A stretch of 64,000 nucleotides of DNA from Taxillus chinensis. Lineage: Eukaryota; Streptophyta; Magnoliopsida; Santalales; Loranthaceae. The stretch spans positions 47,321,284-47,385,283 of the forward strand of contig CM042091.1 in NCBI GenBank assembly GCA_023512835.1, in the 5' to 3' direction. The position numbers and the translations under genes are program-made. Numbering within the stretch: position 1 is the first letter of the stretch; each line of letters starts with the position of its first letter. This document shows, one piece after another, positions 25,951 through 37,965 of the stretch. Below the pieces are notes generated by a model. The model had not been told where the DNA came from. It ran no database searches and saw only the letters and a list, made by a program, of their open reading frames with translations.

Positions 25951-26400
25951 GTGTTAAAATTGCATGGGCATAAAATTACTCAGCATTTTGATTTTCAAAT
26001 ATTAACTAAAAGTAGGTTTAGCCGTTTCATTGATGGCAATTTTTACTTTTCACTAGGTAGGGAAATGCCCAAAATAAAATTGCTTGAAGTTTGATATGTT
26101 TAGATTGATGTAAGGGAAAATAAGCTAAATAGGCAAAATAAAAACAAAGAAAACAGAGCAAATATACAAATATCATAAAGAATTTTGTATATTGAAACTC
26201 ACATTACATGTGGAAGAAAATTGTATACTAAACTTTTACATGTAAAAGAATTTTGTGTTACTATGCTAACCCATTCTTTTGGGTTGGAATTTCACCGTAT
26301 CAAAAAAAAACGTAGCAAAATTCAAACCATCAACAAGGCATGAGCATCCCATGGTGATGTAATTACCAACACAGCACAGTTTAACCCATCCTTTCCTTAG

Positions 26401-26552
26401 TCGGTTCAGTACCATAGCTAAGCTTGCACTTAATATCCCAAAGTGGCTGATATATGTTTGTACCTAAGCAACTTTCAGTCGGTTCAGTACCATAGCTAAG
26501 CTAGAAACTACTACCTAAAAGTGGTTGATATGCGTGTGCACCTTCCAAAATC
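26401..26552. repeat. 78-bp tandem duplication downstream of the PHD gene
   Basis: TCGGTTCAGTACCATAGCTA starts at 26401 and again at 26479; the following sequence stays similar (AAGTGGCTGATAT versus AAGTGGTTGATAT). It lies 45-195 bp past the PHD gene's stop codon, so probably within its 3' UTR. Confidence 0.8.
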
Positions 26553-26595
26553 TATAACCAGTACCAATAGATGAGAATCAAGGGGATGTGTCTAC

Positions 26596-28724
26596 TCAAA
26601 AATAGTCAGGCACAAAGTTGTCGCTGCTCGGTTCAATCATGAGCTGGGGAGGTCTCTGAGGCAAAAGTGAGGCACAACACCCGGCACACACGAACAGTGG
26701 TGGCACAGCATCCGAGTCGTCAATCCCAATGCAGCGGGTGTGCTGCCACACCTCACAGACATCACATGCCACCATCCTCTCCCCATCATCATCGTTGGCC
26801 CCACACTCACACTTGACTGTCCAATTTTCAGTGCCACCCTCATTCATCATCACCTCGTCATTATCGATTATACCCGATCCCAACCCTGACCCCAACCCGT
26901 ATCCTCTGACCCAAACGTCTGAACCAGACTCTATTGCACCAAACACCACTTCACTATCCTCCATTCCATCCATTCCCTGTATGTCTGCCACCACAAACTG
27001 CTCCATAATGCAGTAAGTGTCCCTCAATGCAGCTTCGGCTGCTCTCTTCACCTCCCCAATGGTAGCGTGAAGTGGAACCGTGATCACCTCCCCAGGAGCT
27101 GTAGGTGATGTTTTATTGAAGCTTTGAATATCATATAAGGCACCCATGCCTGGCATGACTCGGCAAATGAACCTTAACAGCTGATCAGCTTCATCCCTAA
27201 ATGGCCACTCCTTCACAAAGTGCTTGCTATCCAACATGACTCGGGTGGCCAAATCAATTAACTCAACTAAATCATCCCCTTCTTCTGATGCTGCTGGCTC
27301 TGGGTAATCCATGAGCACATTTGTATACAAGCATAGCATGTCTCGGTAAGTATCAGCTCCTGCTACTCTTGCAGGGGCCATTGTCATACTTGTCCGCTCT
27401 CCATCAGGTACAGGAACATTAGTATTTTCCTCTTTTGGACCTTGTGCTTCTGAACCTCCTAGTTCTAGTACTTCTGGTTCCGGATGTGGTGGTATGGTGC
27501 CAGTGACCGAATCCCCTTCCCGAAGTTCCCGAATTGTGTACTGGAGAACACGATTTGATGGATTCACAGCCCGGTACACAATATAATCACCCACTATCAC
27601 GTTGTTCATGGATTTTAAAACGTAGTCCAGCAATCCAGTGTCCCCAATGTGCAACCGGGCAGCATCTCGGACTTCCTGTCTGGTCATCCCAGAAGCGGCA
27701 TGGTGGTTACTGCTACTTGCAGCAGGTCGCGTTTCCTTGAGTGCATTGACAATCACTTCTGCAGCGTATTCCAGCCTCCTAGCAGGCCACCTGCTGTCCA
27801 TATTAGCAATGACAACAGAAAAGTTTCGGCACTTGAAGGATTTTTCCCTCAAAACATGCTTCTTGTTGTGCCTATTCTGTGTGCACAGGGCAGTTGTTTT
27901 CCGGGTTGATGACCTTGGGAACATAGAATTAGGAGCAGGAGAAGATGCCGAAGGAGAGGAAGATTTTGTTTTGAGGGAAAGCATGAATCTTAGGAGGTGT
28001 CCCAAGGTAATCAGCTGGGTGTCACTCAAGCTTCTGTAGTAGCAGATGATCTGCCTGATTTCTCTGTACTTGTTGCTGTTGGTGTTGGTGGTGATGGCAG
28101 CGAAATCATGGATGATCTTGGTGAGTTGGAGGGAGCTGAGGACTTGGATTGCTCGCTCGTAGTTGTGCTGCGTCACCCCAAAATTCCCACGGCAGAACTT
28201 GTAGTCCCATCGCCCGAACCAAGGCTGCCCGTAAGCAACCCCGTGCAGCAGCCGAAGCTCCATTGACCGCTTCTTGGAGACGTCCTCTACTGTGATTTTT
28301 CTGTACAACGTATGCAACAAAACAGTAACATGTAAATTTTTATGTTACCTCGAGAGTTGTGTGTCGTGAAATGTGAATCAGACAAACGAAAGGGGTGAAC
28401 GCGTATAACTAAGACCAATTATTAACGATGATTGTACTGGTGAAGAACAAACAACTTACCGAGCTCTAAGGTTTCCACAGATGCGGTCCCACAGGTCCAT
28501 GATCTCCCGCCCCGAGAGGAGCTTGGAGCCACCTTCCACTCCATTGATGCAGAGTAGGTGACCAAACCCATTGCAATGTATCAGGCCGTGCAGCAGATGG
28601 GTCTGTAAATCGAAGACGCCGTCGTTTAGAGGTTTGTTCCAATCATCGTCCAGTGGAATTATCATATGGTACTTGCGTTTTGAAAGAAAATGGTGACCCC
28701 AACCTGTATGATTATGTGTGTGTG

Positions 28725-28781
<57 letters not shown>

Positions 28782-29442
28782 AGATCCATATCAGAAACGC
28801 ATACACCCCCAATTTTTGTTCACAAGTTCCGGAAACATACATCCTAATTAAGCAAAACATCGATCATATTTAGAAAAACCCAAATGAGATCATAATCGAG
28901 GAAGTCTAAATCTAAATAAATTGGGTAGAGATTGAACTTCTGTTAATCTCAAATCAACAACAACCCAAGTGAATATTAAGGAAAATTTAGAAAAACCCAA
29001 TTGGGTTTAACAGTCGAACGATTATATATATATTATTTTGACAGAAGGCGATGGAAGAATCGATTGGAATGGGGAAGCAAACCAGCAAAGAAAGAAGCAA
29101 ACCTGTGCACCTGCATTGAACGCAGAAAGGGGGTCGAGGCGGGGACGAAGAATTAGGAGGAGAGTCGACGTGTTCTTGAATGGTGTAGAGAGGGACGATG
29201 AAGTTTGGGTTGGTCTCGCTGACGAGGAGGGTGCACCAGATGGGCATCCCCTGGACGGTGTAGTCTTCCATCTCCGCGCACTCCCTCAGAAACCCCCGTA
29301 TGTTGTCCCTGAACTCCCCCTTCGGCGCCATCGGACACCCAGCCTCCCCGAACGCGTGCAATGCGAACAGCTTCGGCATTCGCTTCCGCTTCTTGCAGGA
29401 CTCGAACACCGGAATCGATTTGCTTTTTGCCGTTGACGACAT
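26596..29442 (-). CDS. MMD1: PHD finger protein, MALE MEIOCYTE DEATH 1 / DUET type
   Basis: Three exons: 29442-29103, 28703-28460 and 28300-26596; introns 399 and 159 bp; 762 aa. Junctions are phase 1 (completing the Gly of CTGWGHH) and phase 2 (completing the Arg before KITVEDVSKKRS). The N-terminus has KKRKRMPKLFALHAFGEAG and a FRDNIRGFL block, shared with MS1 and MMD1 relatives. The middle has the family block ELRLLHGVAYGQPWFGRWDY. A C4HC3 PHD finger is at about residues 691-737 (CECGANDDDGERMVACDVC onward). MMD1 reads histone H3 lysine-4 methylation and controls gene expression and chromosome behaviour in male meiocytes; MS1 acts in tapetum. The sequence looks closer to MMD1 than MS1, from remembered family features only, so a paralogue cannot be excluded. 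Confidence 0.85.
28730..28779. repeat. (GA)n microsatellite in PHD gene intron 1
   Basis: 25 GA units on + strand, hence (CT)25 in the gene's sense, ending 26 bases before the exon 2 acceptor. Confidence 0.95.
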
Positions 29443-29864
29443 TTGTACCCGGCTCCTTCTCCTTCCACTTTCAGTTCCCCCTCCCCCTCACGTTGTCTGC
29501 GGAAGAAGAAGAAGAAGAAGAAGGACGAGGAAGAAGAAAGAACCCAACTCGCGCGCGCGCGCGTTTGACTATTTGTGTGTGACGATCAGAACTCTACTCG
29601 TGTTCTTGCGTGCGTGTGTTTGCGACGATCAGTTTTCTCAGCCGAGTCAGTTAGCAGTTTTAGAAACGAAATTAAACGAACCAGGTTTGTTATTTAACTT
29701 CCTCACAGGTTTATTCAAAGAGGAAAATCGGTGATCGTTTTCCCTGCACACGATTTCCCGCTAGACAGTAAACACCATTACGGTTATAAGATTGAATACC
29801 ATAAAGGTATTTAATACTAACCGACTCGCCACTAAATTAGTCAATGTGTTTTTGTTCAAAATTT

Positions 29865-29911
<47 letters not shown>

Positions 29912-30767
29912 TTCTTTAATTTTTTTTTTAAAAATTATTATATATTCTACTTAGTAAATTAGTAGCTTAAACTTATTAATTTTAAATTTAATATTTAGAA
30001 ATATAAATTATTAAATATAATTTTAAAATTAAAATTTTAAATTATTTTTAACAAAATTAACTTATAATAAGTTTTTGAATAAATAAATAAATATGGACCG
30101 GTCCGCATCCGTATGCAAACCAGACTGAACCAAAAAAATTCTGATCCATTAAAAGTGCAGGCCTAAATGGGCTAGCATTAAAAATTCTGCTCCGTCACGA
30201 ACCAGACCGGTCCATTTTACACCCCTACTTTTGCATGGAAGGAGGAGAATTCCAATAGCATTAACATCATACATTGAATTACTTTTTCTAAATTTACATA
30301 TTTAAATTACTTTTTGCTTTAATATATAAATAAACATCACAATAAATTTAATAAATCACTTTCTATATCATTAAAATAATATTTTATTTAATAATAATTT
30401 TTATAATTTATTATAAAATAAAAGTAAATATTATGGAAAACATAAAGGAGAGAAGTGAGAGAAAAATTTATATATAATTTAATAATTATAGGGAGTGAAT
30501 ATAGTGCTTTCTAATACATTAGAAAATACTATACAAATCACATTAAAAAAGTTAAATATATGGTATCTATTGTGGGAATGATTTTATGATTTTTTAACTT
30601 TATTTTCTTAAATATAGGAAAACAGATTTCTATAGGGAATCTGCTACTAGTACTCTAAGGGGGTGGAGAGGCTTTTAAAGGCATCTAAACTTTCTAAAAA
30701 TGTAACTCAAAGTGGACTTGTAATTTTAGACTTTGAAATTGGGCCTTCAATCGTGGGCTATCTTGAA
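29443..30767. other. PHD gene upstream region, then AT-rich DNA
   Basis: The first 300 bases are the likely leader and promoter of the PHD gene, with short GAA and GC runs (29504-29524 and 29551-29563). A (TA)n microsatellite covers 29867-29907. About 30090-30230 holds a truncated repeat with ACCGGTCC motifs ending in TTTTACACCCCTA, typical of an hAT-type right end, but no left partner was found. No gene. Confidence 0.55.
29867..29907. repeat. (TA)n microsatellite
   Basis: About 20 TA units. Confidence 0.95.
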
Positions 30768-31337
30768 TAGGGGTGATCAAGAACCGAACCGAACCGATGA
30801 ACCGAACCGAACCAAACCATTTGGACCGAAAAAGTTAATTTTTAAAATTATATTGGTTTATTTGGTTTATATTTTTGGAGAACCGATGTTATTGGTTCGG
30901 TTCATGGTTTTGGGGGTTTGGTTAACCGAACTGATCGAACAGACGTTACCACTTCGGCACATCGACACTTTCCGCTTCCCAATTCCCAAGCATCTCTTAG
31001 TTTTGCGCTTTTTCGAAGTAGAAAGGCCAAAGGTTGACATTCCCACTTCCCACTTCCCACTTATCTCTGTCGGATCAACTCGTAGAGTCGTAAATTTGGC
31101 CGATTGGTGATGATGTTTAAGAATTAAAATGAATGTATTTTTTATTTGACGTTAAAATTCAAAAACCGATTCAAACCGATGAACCGAACCGAATTTTTAT
31201 GCACCGAACCGAACCAAGACCGATGGTTTTTAACATTTATTGGTTGGTTTTGGTTTGGATATTTTTCAAACCGAATGTTGTAGGTTTGGTTTAAAAATTA
31301 TATACAAACCGACCGAACTGACCGATGCTCACCCCTA
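30768..31337. mobile_element. Non-autonomous hAT-type element, 570 bp
   Basis: The 8-bp sequence ATCTTGAA occurs exactly at both edges (30760-30767 and 31338-31345). Inside them the ends are inverted: TAGGGGTGATCA on the left and TGCTCACCCCTA on the right, 11 of 12 matching. Both subterminal regions are packed with ACCGAACCGA repeats. The 8-bp duplication and TAGGGGTG end fit the hAT superfamily. No transposase is encoded. Confidence 0.88.
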
Positions 31338-31739
31338 ATCTTGAATGTGAGTCATCAGTATCATCACCTATTTTCATCCGAGTTCACAGGTGGCTTTGGA
31401 CTCTCGTGAATCTTATTGCGACAAGTTTTGACTTAAATGGTTAAAAAATAATGAAAAAAAAAAAAAAAAACATAGAGTTAGCAACAACTACAAAAAGGGT
31501 GCGGTTGAATACCTACTACCCAGGATAACAAAAAATAAAAAGTCTGCATTTTACCAGAACTAGGTTCAAGCGTATGATTATATGTAAGGAAGGATTAGTA
31601 ACCACATAATGCCCAAACTTGATACTTATTTTAAAACGGGGGGTGTTACTTGGTTTTATAAAACTTGGTTTTCATTTTTAAAAGAAAACAATATAGAGTT
31701 TGGTGGATAAGAAATTTCTAGGAAAGATTGGAGGACAAA

Positions 31740-32645
31740 GGTCTCTTAAGTTACAGTCTCCTTAGATAAAATTTCTCGAGAGCTTCCAGGAAAGGCCAGA
31801 GAGTGGGTTGTCCCAGCCTTGGGAGTACTTATTTTGAATGCCAAAGAGTTTTGTCTTGGTAATCTTCTCCTCATCTTCACATCCAAAATATTGGGCCTAG
31901 TAGGAATCAAGGATTCCATACAGGTCCTTGAAGGACATTTACTTACAAGATGGGTTGTTGGTGATAGTGACATATTTCACATAAAATTTTATTTGCAAGT
32001 CTTGAATAAACTTATCAATTATGACCTCAGTCAAGTCATATTCGCCAATAAAGGTCCTCATTCCAAGTAACAATATTATGTATCTTTTTTAAAGTCTTGA
32101 TCGGCTTCTTGGAGTTCTTGAAGTTAAAATTCTTGAACTGTCTTATCAACTTTGCCTTCTTGTTGCCCTTTCATTCTTTATTCCCCTCGAACAGTGTGTG
32201 GAATTTGTTTACACTTCTTTCATCATTTGATAGATTTGACATTAAATGAAAATGTCATGTTTAAATGCAGACTATATGTATCATAACACCTTGAGAGTTG
32301 CTCTTCCGATTTCTTTTGTGAACATCTCCATTAGTGTCTTTGGTTTGAATATACCATTATCTCTTATGGTCATTAATGCAAGGGGATCCTGGATTAGAAA
32401 AGGGTACATCAAATGATCATGAATGTTCAAGAATATCTTGAACCTTGCCTTCTACTCATCGAATTACTCTTGTGTACACTTTGGTGGTTGGCTAACCGTA
32501 TATGTTCTATATTGAATGGCCTCACCGAATAGGGCATTGGAGGTGGTGTTGGTGACATTGGTGTTGTTGGTGTTGATGGCATCGATGCTAATTCCTCCCT
32601 CTATTGGATTTTTACAAAGAATGTAGAATTGTTTTGATATCACTT
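31740..32645 (-). mobile_element. Ty1/copia internal region remnant (gag side)
   Basis: Reverse-strand frames, broken by stops, look like a copia-type gag leader. The stretch ends next to a degraded copy of the plant initiator-tRNA primer binding site (32631-32644, sense close to AGTGATATCAAAACA), directly followed by an LTR end. Most of the polyprotein is gone. The assignment rests on layout more than on protein similarity. Confidence 0.45.
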
Positions 32646-32775
32646 GTTAGGTTTTAGGGAGATATATATGAGGGGTGAATAAATCTCTTTAGAAATTCAT
32701 GCAAAGAATATCAACTTTTCAAAAATCTTTTTATTATGATAATAATAAGTGTGGAAGATAAACAAAAGTTATACA

Positions 32776-34256
32776 TGTCATGCCTCGGATTTCCAACCCA
32801 TCTCATGCTCCTAGTATCTACATGATGAGTGCACATGTATAGTGTCGTAGCAATAATACATAAATAGATTATAGTCAACATTTATAATTAAGGCAACACA
32901 TAAGCAAATCACACAAGTGATCACTACCATAGCCACAGCCACATCCACACAGGCTACCATAATCACATCCACCCAAGTTACCACAATCATAGCCACACAG
33001 GCTACTACAACCATAGTCAAACATGCTACCATAACCACAGCCACACAAACTACTATAATCACAGCCACACATGCTACCACAGTTCCACATAGCACACTTT
33101 CAAGCACAACACAATAATACATATTCATAACACAACAAATAAACACATGTATACAACATCCATCACGAAATGCATAGTTAGGTTATGTTCACATAATATG
33201 TTCTCAACCACAACCCTCCTATAGTTTTCAAGGTTTTTCATGAGGCTTTACCGTGGAACTACCATGAATGAACACAACCATGAGACAAATAGCAAACAGA
33301 CACCCCAATGATCTCTCTAAACCACTACCACATGACAAACCTGTAATCCCCACTAACCCTGGACTCATCAACATCCACAAGCATAACATGTCAATGAAGG
33401 CCAACATTCATATAGGAGATCACACCTATATGAATTTACATATATACATACATATATCATTTACTTCAATATCTAACCCTGGAATAGGTTTAAGAGAGGT
33501 ACAGAATCCCTACCTCAAACTCGGTTGCATTAGGGTTTCGACTTGAAGGATCTTCCTTGCTCCTTGCCCCACTCCGATAGGTGTTTTCCACCCTTAAGAA
33601 CATAACGGCACGCTTGAACTAACGATCTCTCTCTCTTTCTATGAGGGCTTCAAAACAATACCCAGAACCCTAAAATCGTGAAACATCAAGACATATCAAA
33701 AATATGTTGTTGCAAGGTCAACATCGACCAAAAACACCCAGAATCGACCACATTAACCAACTATTCGCTCGTCAACTAGACACCCACTTCGACCAATTTC
33801 CACATCGAGCAAGGTCAATCTACAGCTAGGTCGACCACATCGACCTCATGTCAACTATAGGTTGATCATCTTCCACGTCGACCAACACATATGAAAAAAC
33901 TCTCGGGAAACTGCTCTGGTCGACTTCGACCATGTCGATCATACGTTGACCACACATTGAAATTCATCTCGTATCGACCAAACTCTCTGGAATTTTCTTT
34001 GGTCGGCATCGACCACTCACCATGCCAGGTTGACCACTCCTACATCAACCAAGGCTGCATCAACCAAGTCTTCACACAGAAATCCATCTTAGCTTCTCCA
34101 AAATAATTTGGCTTCTGGGGCGCTGTCCCCTTGACCCCTGCTCACTAACCCCACTAAGGCATTGCACCCTCATACTCTTGCTAACCGTATAGACAAGAGT
34201 CCTTGCCCAAACGCACAAATGACTAACTTCTCAAATCCCAAACACGGGTCATTACA
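32776..34256 (-). mobile_element. Solo LTR, probably Ty3/gypsy, 1481 bp
   Basis: On the reverse strand it starts TGTAATGACCCG and ends GAGGCATGACA, the TG...CA borders of an LTR. The flanking 5-mers are ATACA (32771-32775) and ATAGA (34257-34261), an imperfect 5-bp target duplication. It contains a 24-bp minisatellite (32920-33081) and a tract dense in TCGACCA motifs (33710-34060). No internal genes are attached, so it is a solo LTR or a short unclassified element. Confidence 0.65.
32920..33081. repeat. 24-bp minisatellite
   Basis: Six to seven imperfect units of 24 bp, for example GCTACCATAACCACAGCCAC plus four bases. Because 24 is a multiple of three it leaves long open frames on both strands; these are artefacts. 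Confidence 0.9.
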
Positions 34257-36438
34257 ATAGAAAAATATTTTGTATAAACAATTGAAAATAATACAAAATA
34301 GCGTGAAACTATTGATTTACCAAGGTTATTATCAATAGTTCAATACACTCACAAAATCTCTCACAAAATACAAAGTGCATAGGGAAAGCTCTTATAAAAC
34401 AAGGAAACTTTTTTGGCTAGACTAGAAAAACAAATAGATACACTATGAAAATATGCTAGAATAAATGTGAATACATGCCAGAAAATGAAGTATTATTCTA
34501 GGACATTTTTTGTGCAATTATCCTTTTTGAAGGTATGTAAGCTCTCTCTTGTGCGTGTATTCTTTATTGACAATAGTGTTAGATATAAATAGTTTTGCAA
34601 CTAGGGCTTCGAATTTTGGGCTTAGGGTTTCAATGTTGTGGGTCGCTGCTCTCATTTAATGAATTAAGTTAATGATTACATCATAAATGTTGTGAGCATC
34701 GTATTGACTTCCTCAAGAAAGTTTGAGATGGAGTAATTAAAGTTCTTGTAATTTTCACTCAAATGGTTTACCTTCTGTATTAAGAACGACAAAGTATCAT
34801 TGTCTGGCGCATTAGGACCATCTCTTTAAACCAATTATGGAGTGTCGCGTCTTCATATGTCTTGCCTTGAAGCTTGCAAGCAATAAATGTGGTCAATAAG
34901 ACACTTTTCGAGACAAGTTTGTATCCAAGGATCGGAGTGGGTATTCGAGCATTAGAGCGGCTACCCAAGCATTAGATTATTGTTAAGAATTGGATCAAAA
35001 TAGAGCATTTCATTGCCTATCCGAGCATTAGATGGTTAACCAAGTATCAGATTACTTTCCAATCATCAGATTGCAAGCCGACAAATGGATGTTTCAATCA
35101 TTGAATTACTATCCAATCATTGATTTACAAGTCGAGTATCAGATTATACGTTGAGCGTCAAATTGCTAATCCAAGCATCAAATCCCTACCTAATGATCAA
35201 ATTCATAGTTGGCTCCATCTAATCTATTTGTGGTCACTTTGAAGGATATCTTTTATGTGGTCCATGAAGATAAGAGTATAACACTTCAAGGATTGCTTAA
35301 GGTATCTCCTTACTTGATCATTTGTGTAGGGGCTCTCCATGTACATTTGACGCTCTCCGAACATCGGATTATGTATCTAACAACGTAATTCCACTCTAAA
35401 TCAGTTACTTGAGTCTTTTTGATGTTTGGTTTATCAGATTTCCTTCTTCAATAACGTATTGGTTAATCTGATTATCGTATCCAACACTTAAATAATTCTG
35501 CCTATAACCAATCAAACAAGAAAGCTATTCAAAGTGTTTAATCAAGTATTGATTTATGGTTTATCAAATTCAACGATGTTTGATGCAACAATTACTCTTG
35601 TTTGTGTATCAAGTTGAGAGGGAGTTGATATTTGTTGGTGGTGCCTATGATGGTTGATTGGACCAATTTTGCACTGGTTGACATCTAATTATATATTTGG
35701 CTTATTTTTCTTTTCCCCCAATTTTCTTTGCAGTGTTTGGTGATTTATTTGTAGTATTGAGTTTGATTGTAATGTTTGATGACATTTATAGTGTTGAGAT
35801 AGTTTGGAACTTTTTGTGACCTATTTGCTATCTTGAGATTGTTTGTAGTTTTCTTTTATAGGTGTTTCACCATTTTGACTTGGATGAAATTTTAGTTTTT
35901 TTGGCAAACTCTCAAAATTAATTTTTAGTTGTCACATTTGAGAGAAAATGTTAAGAAATATATGATTATTTTAATTTTTAATGCTAGAATAGTTTTTGTG
36001 TTTTCTCTCCTTTTTACTTTACTTTGTTAGAATTTGTGAATGTGGGTTTGATGTATAGTTTAAGTTTATTCATTTATTAAATAATGAGATTTTTTAGTCT
36101 GACCTAATCTCTTTTGTAATATGACTTACTACTCCAAAGAGTTTGCAATGAAGATGATACTAACTACAATTAATAGTGATAATAAGTTATACGAGTTTAA
36201 AAAATTAGATAAGATATTGATTATAAAATAATTTAGTGAGTTTTTTATGATTTTATGTTATTATTTATCACTAAAATACTGCTAATCACAACAGTTTCGT
36301 AACTAAAATAAGGCCTTCTCAAACTGATTCCTTCCTATATTATGTTGATAAGTGTATATATATGTGTAATCAATCAATCAAACTCCTTTTTATAACAGTA
36401 ATTAGCTAAACACTTCCATGCTTGATTTGAGATCCTAA

Positions 36439-37001
36439 GTTTGTTTGTTACTGGTATTTTGTTTTCGGTTTCCGAAAATTGATATTCAATATTTTAAAAA
36501 ACTATCATCGAATTTCATTTATTTTGTTTGGTTGTTGTTTTTTGCTTTTGTTTTTTGTTTGTCGAAGCTCGTGCGGGGAGTGGAGTGGAAGTCGTGCAGG
36601 GAGAGGGGGTATGGTAGGGGGGGGGACCGGGGGGTGTCGCACAGGGATGGCACAGCGGGGCGGGAGAGATCTGCAGCGGGGGGACGTCGCCGAAAGTGGA
36701 GATCTGTGCTAGGGGGAGGTGCGTCAGGGGAGGTCGCGCTGGGAAAGATCTGCGCCGGGGGAGGTTACGCCAGAGGAGATAGCGTCACACCGGGGGGACT
36801 TCGCGCAGCGGCGGCTTCACCGGAAAACTAGCGAAAATAGAGTACAACATTTAGAAAACATCAAATAAGTGTTTTCATTTTTTAGCACTCGAAACAACTT
36901 GTTTTCGAAAACTAAAAAAAACTTCTGCCAAACAAAAAAATAGGATATTTTCAGTATTTAAATACAGAAAACAGAAAATGAGTGAAGGAACCAAACACGC
37001 T
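36439..37001. mobile_element. Foldback-like element with GC-rich repetitive core
   Basis: The ends are AT-rich and inverted in character: GTTTGTTTG...TTTTGTTTTCGG on the left and ACAGAAAA...CCAAACACGC on the right. The core at about 36570-36835 is strongly GC-rich and contains three AGATCT-bearing units (36667, 36700, 36746), each followed by a G-rich GGGGGAGGT-like run. Open frames through the core look compositional, not genic. Confidence 0.45.
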
Positions 37002-37615
37002 CTTATGTTCCCATATTTGAAGGGAATCGCAAGCCTTAATTACACAACAAATTGATGAAAAAAGTATAAATATATTGTATCAACAAAGTGTAAGTGTTGA
37101 TAACTCTGGCATTAATCATGTGTATTGCACGTGTGTTGAAGGAGTATTTTGAACAATGAAGATTATAAAAAATCAACTAGGAAATTGAATGAGACCAATG
37201 GATGACAAAAGGCTTGGTTACATATATTGGAAAAGACACATAACAACATTACGAATAAAAAAAAATATCATATATATATGTATGCTCCTTTTGAAAATAT
37301 GAAGAAAATTATATATTTGCAATGATTTTTTATTGTTGCGATGCACCTTGCTTTTATAGTGATGTTATTTTAAATAAGATTTAAGCTTTGCCCTCATCAT
37401 TGACCAGTAACACTAAACGGTGGAAATTTGTTTTAAAGCAGTTTGTCAGTTTTTTTTATTTTAGAAGTTTTTATTTTTCCCTAGCGATGGTCATGGATTG
37501 TTTTTACCATCGCAGAAGACGCGCATATGAATCACAAAATCTTAACGACCTTGGACAAATCCCATTATGGTGTGAGATTGTAACTCAAATGGAATTGCAG
37601 TAGAATAACACATGT

Positions 37616-37738
<123 letters not shown>

Positions 37739-37965
37739 TGCAACAAAACTAAAAAGCAGTCGCAAAGTTACGAATCCGTGAAAATATATATATTCACCTC
37801 AATCATTATTAATTAGGAGACCTCTAATTAATAATTAACTGAAACTAAAACTCAGCTAGGTATGGCTAATCAATCAGACAGAATTTAAAAAAAGAAGAAA
37901 GAAAAAAAAGGAGAAAGAGAGACTAAGGGGAGGGTATAGTGAATAGGGGATGGATCAGATCAGCA

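Larger units (their letters stand above)
23212..26595. other. Intergenic region between PLATZ and PHD genes (convergent)
   Basis: Both neighbours end here, so each side carries a 3' UTR. At 23.79-23.89 kb a GAAGACCTGGTT-bearing segment occurs as two imperfect copies about 60 bp apart. A (TG)n(TA)n microsatellite is at 25900-25948. A decayed retroelement-like stretch is described separately. No other gene is seen. Confidence 0.6.
32646..35590 (-). mobile_element. Copia-type LTR interrupted by a solo LTR
   Basis: The LTR edge TGTTAGGTTTTAGGG begins at 32646, next to the primer site. Its first 125 bp end at 32775, where another LTR is inserted. The sequence resumes at 34257 with AAAATATTTTGTATAAAC and continues through a region of repeated ATCAGATT / GCATTAGAT motifs (about 34950-35200). 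The far edge is not certain; an AACA end near 35590 is possible. Confidence 0.45.

Noticed and set aside
26596..28320. PHD exon 3 read as a self-contained gene starting at 28320
   Set aside because: Exons at 28703-28460 and 29442-29103 join in phase and supply the conserved N-terminal half.
29038..29436. 132-codon open frame on the + strand
   Set aside because: Antisense shadow of PHD exon 1, which has clear family motifs on the other strand.
32875..33117. Repetitive Cys/Gly or Thr/Ile-rich open frames
   Set aside because: Products of the 24-bp minisatellite inside a solo LTR.
36445..36831. 128-codon Gly/Arg-rich open frame
   Set aside because: Lies over the GC-rich repetitive core of a foldback element, and the frame is compositional.
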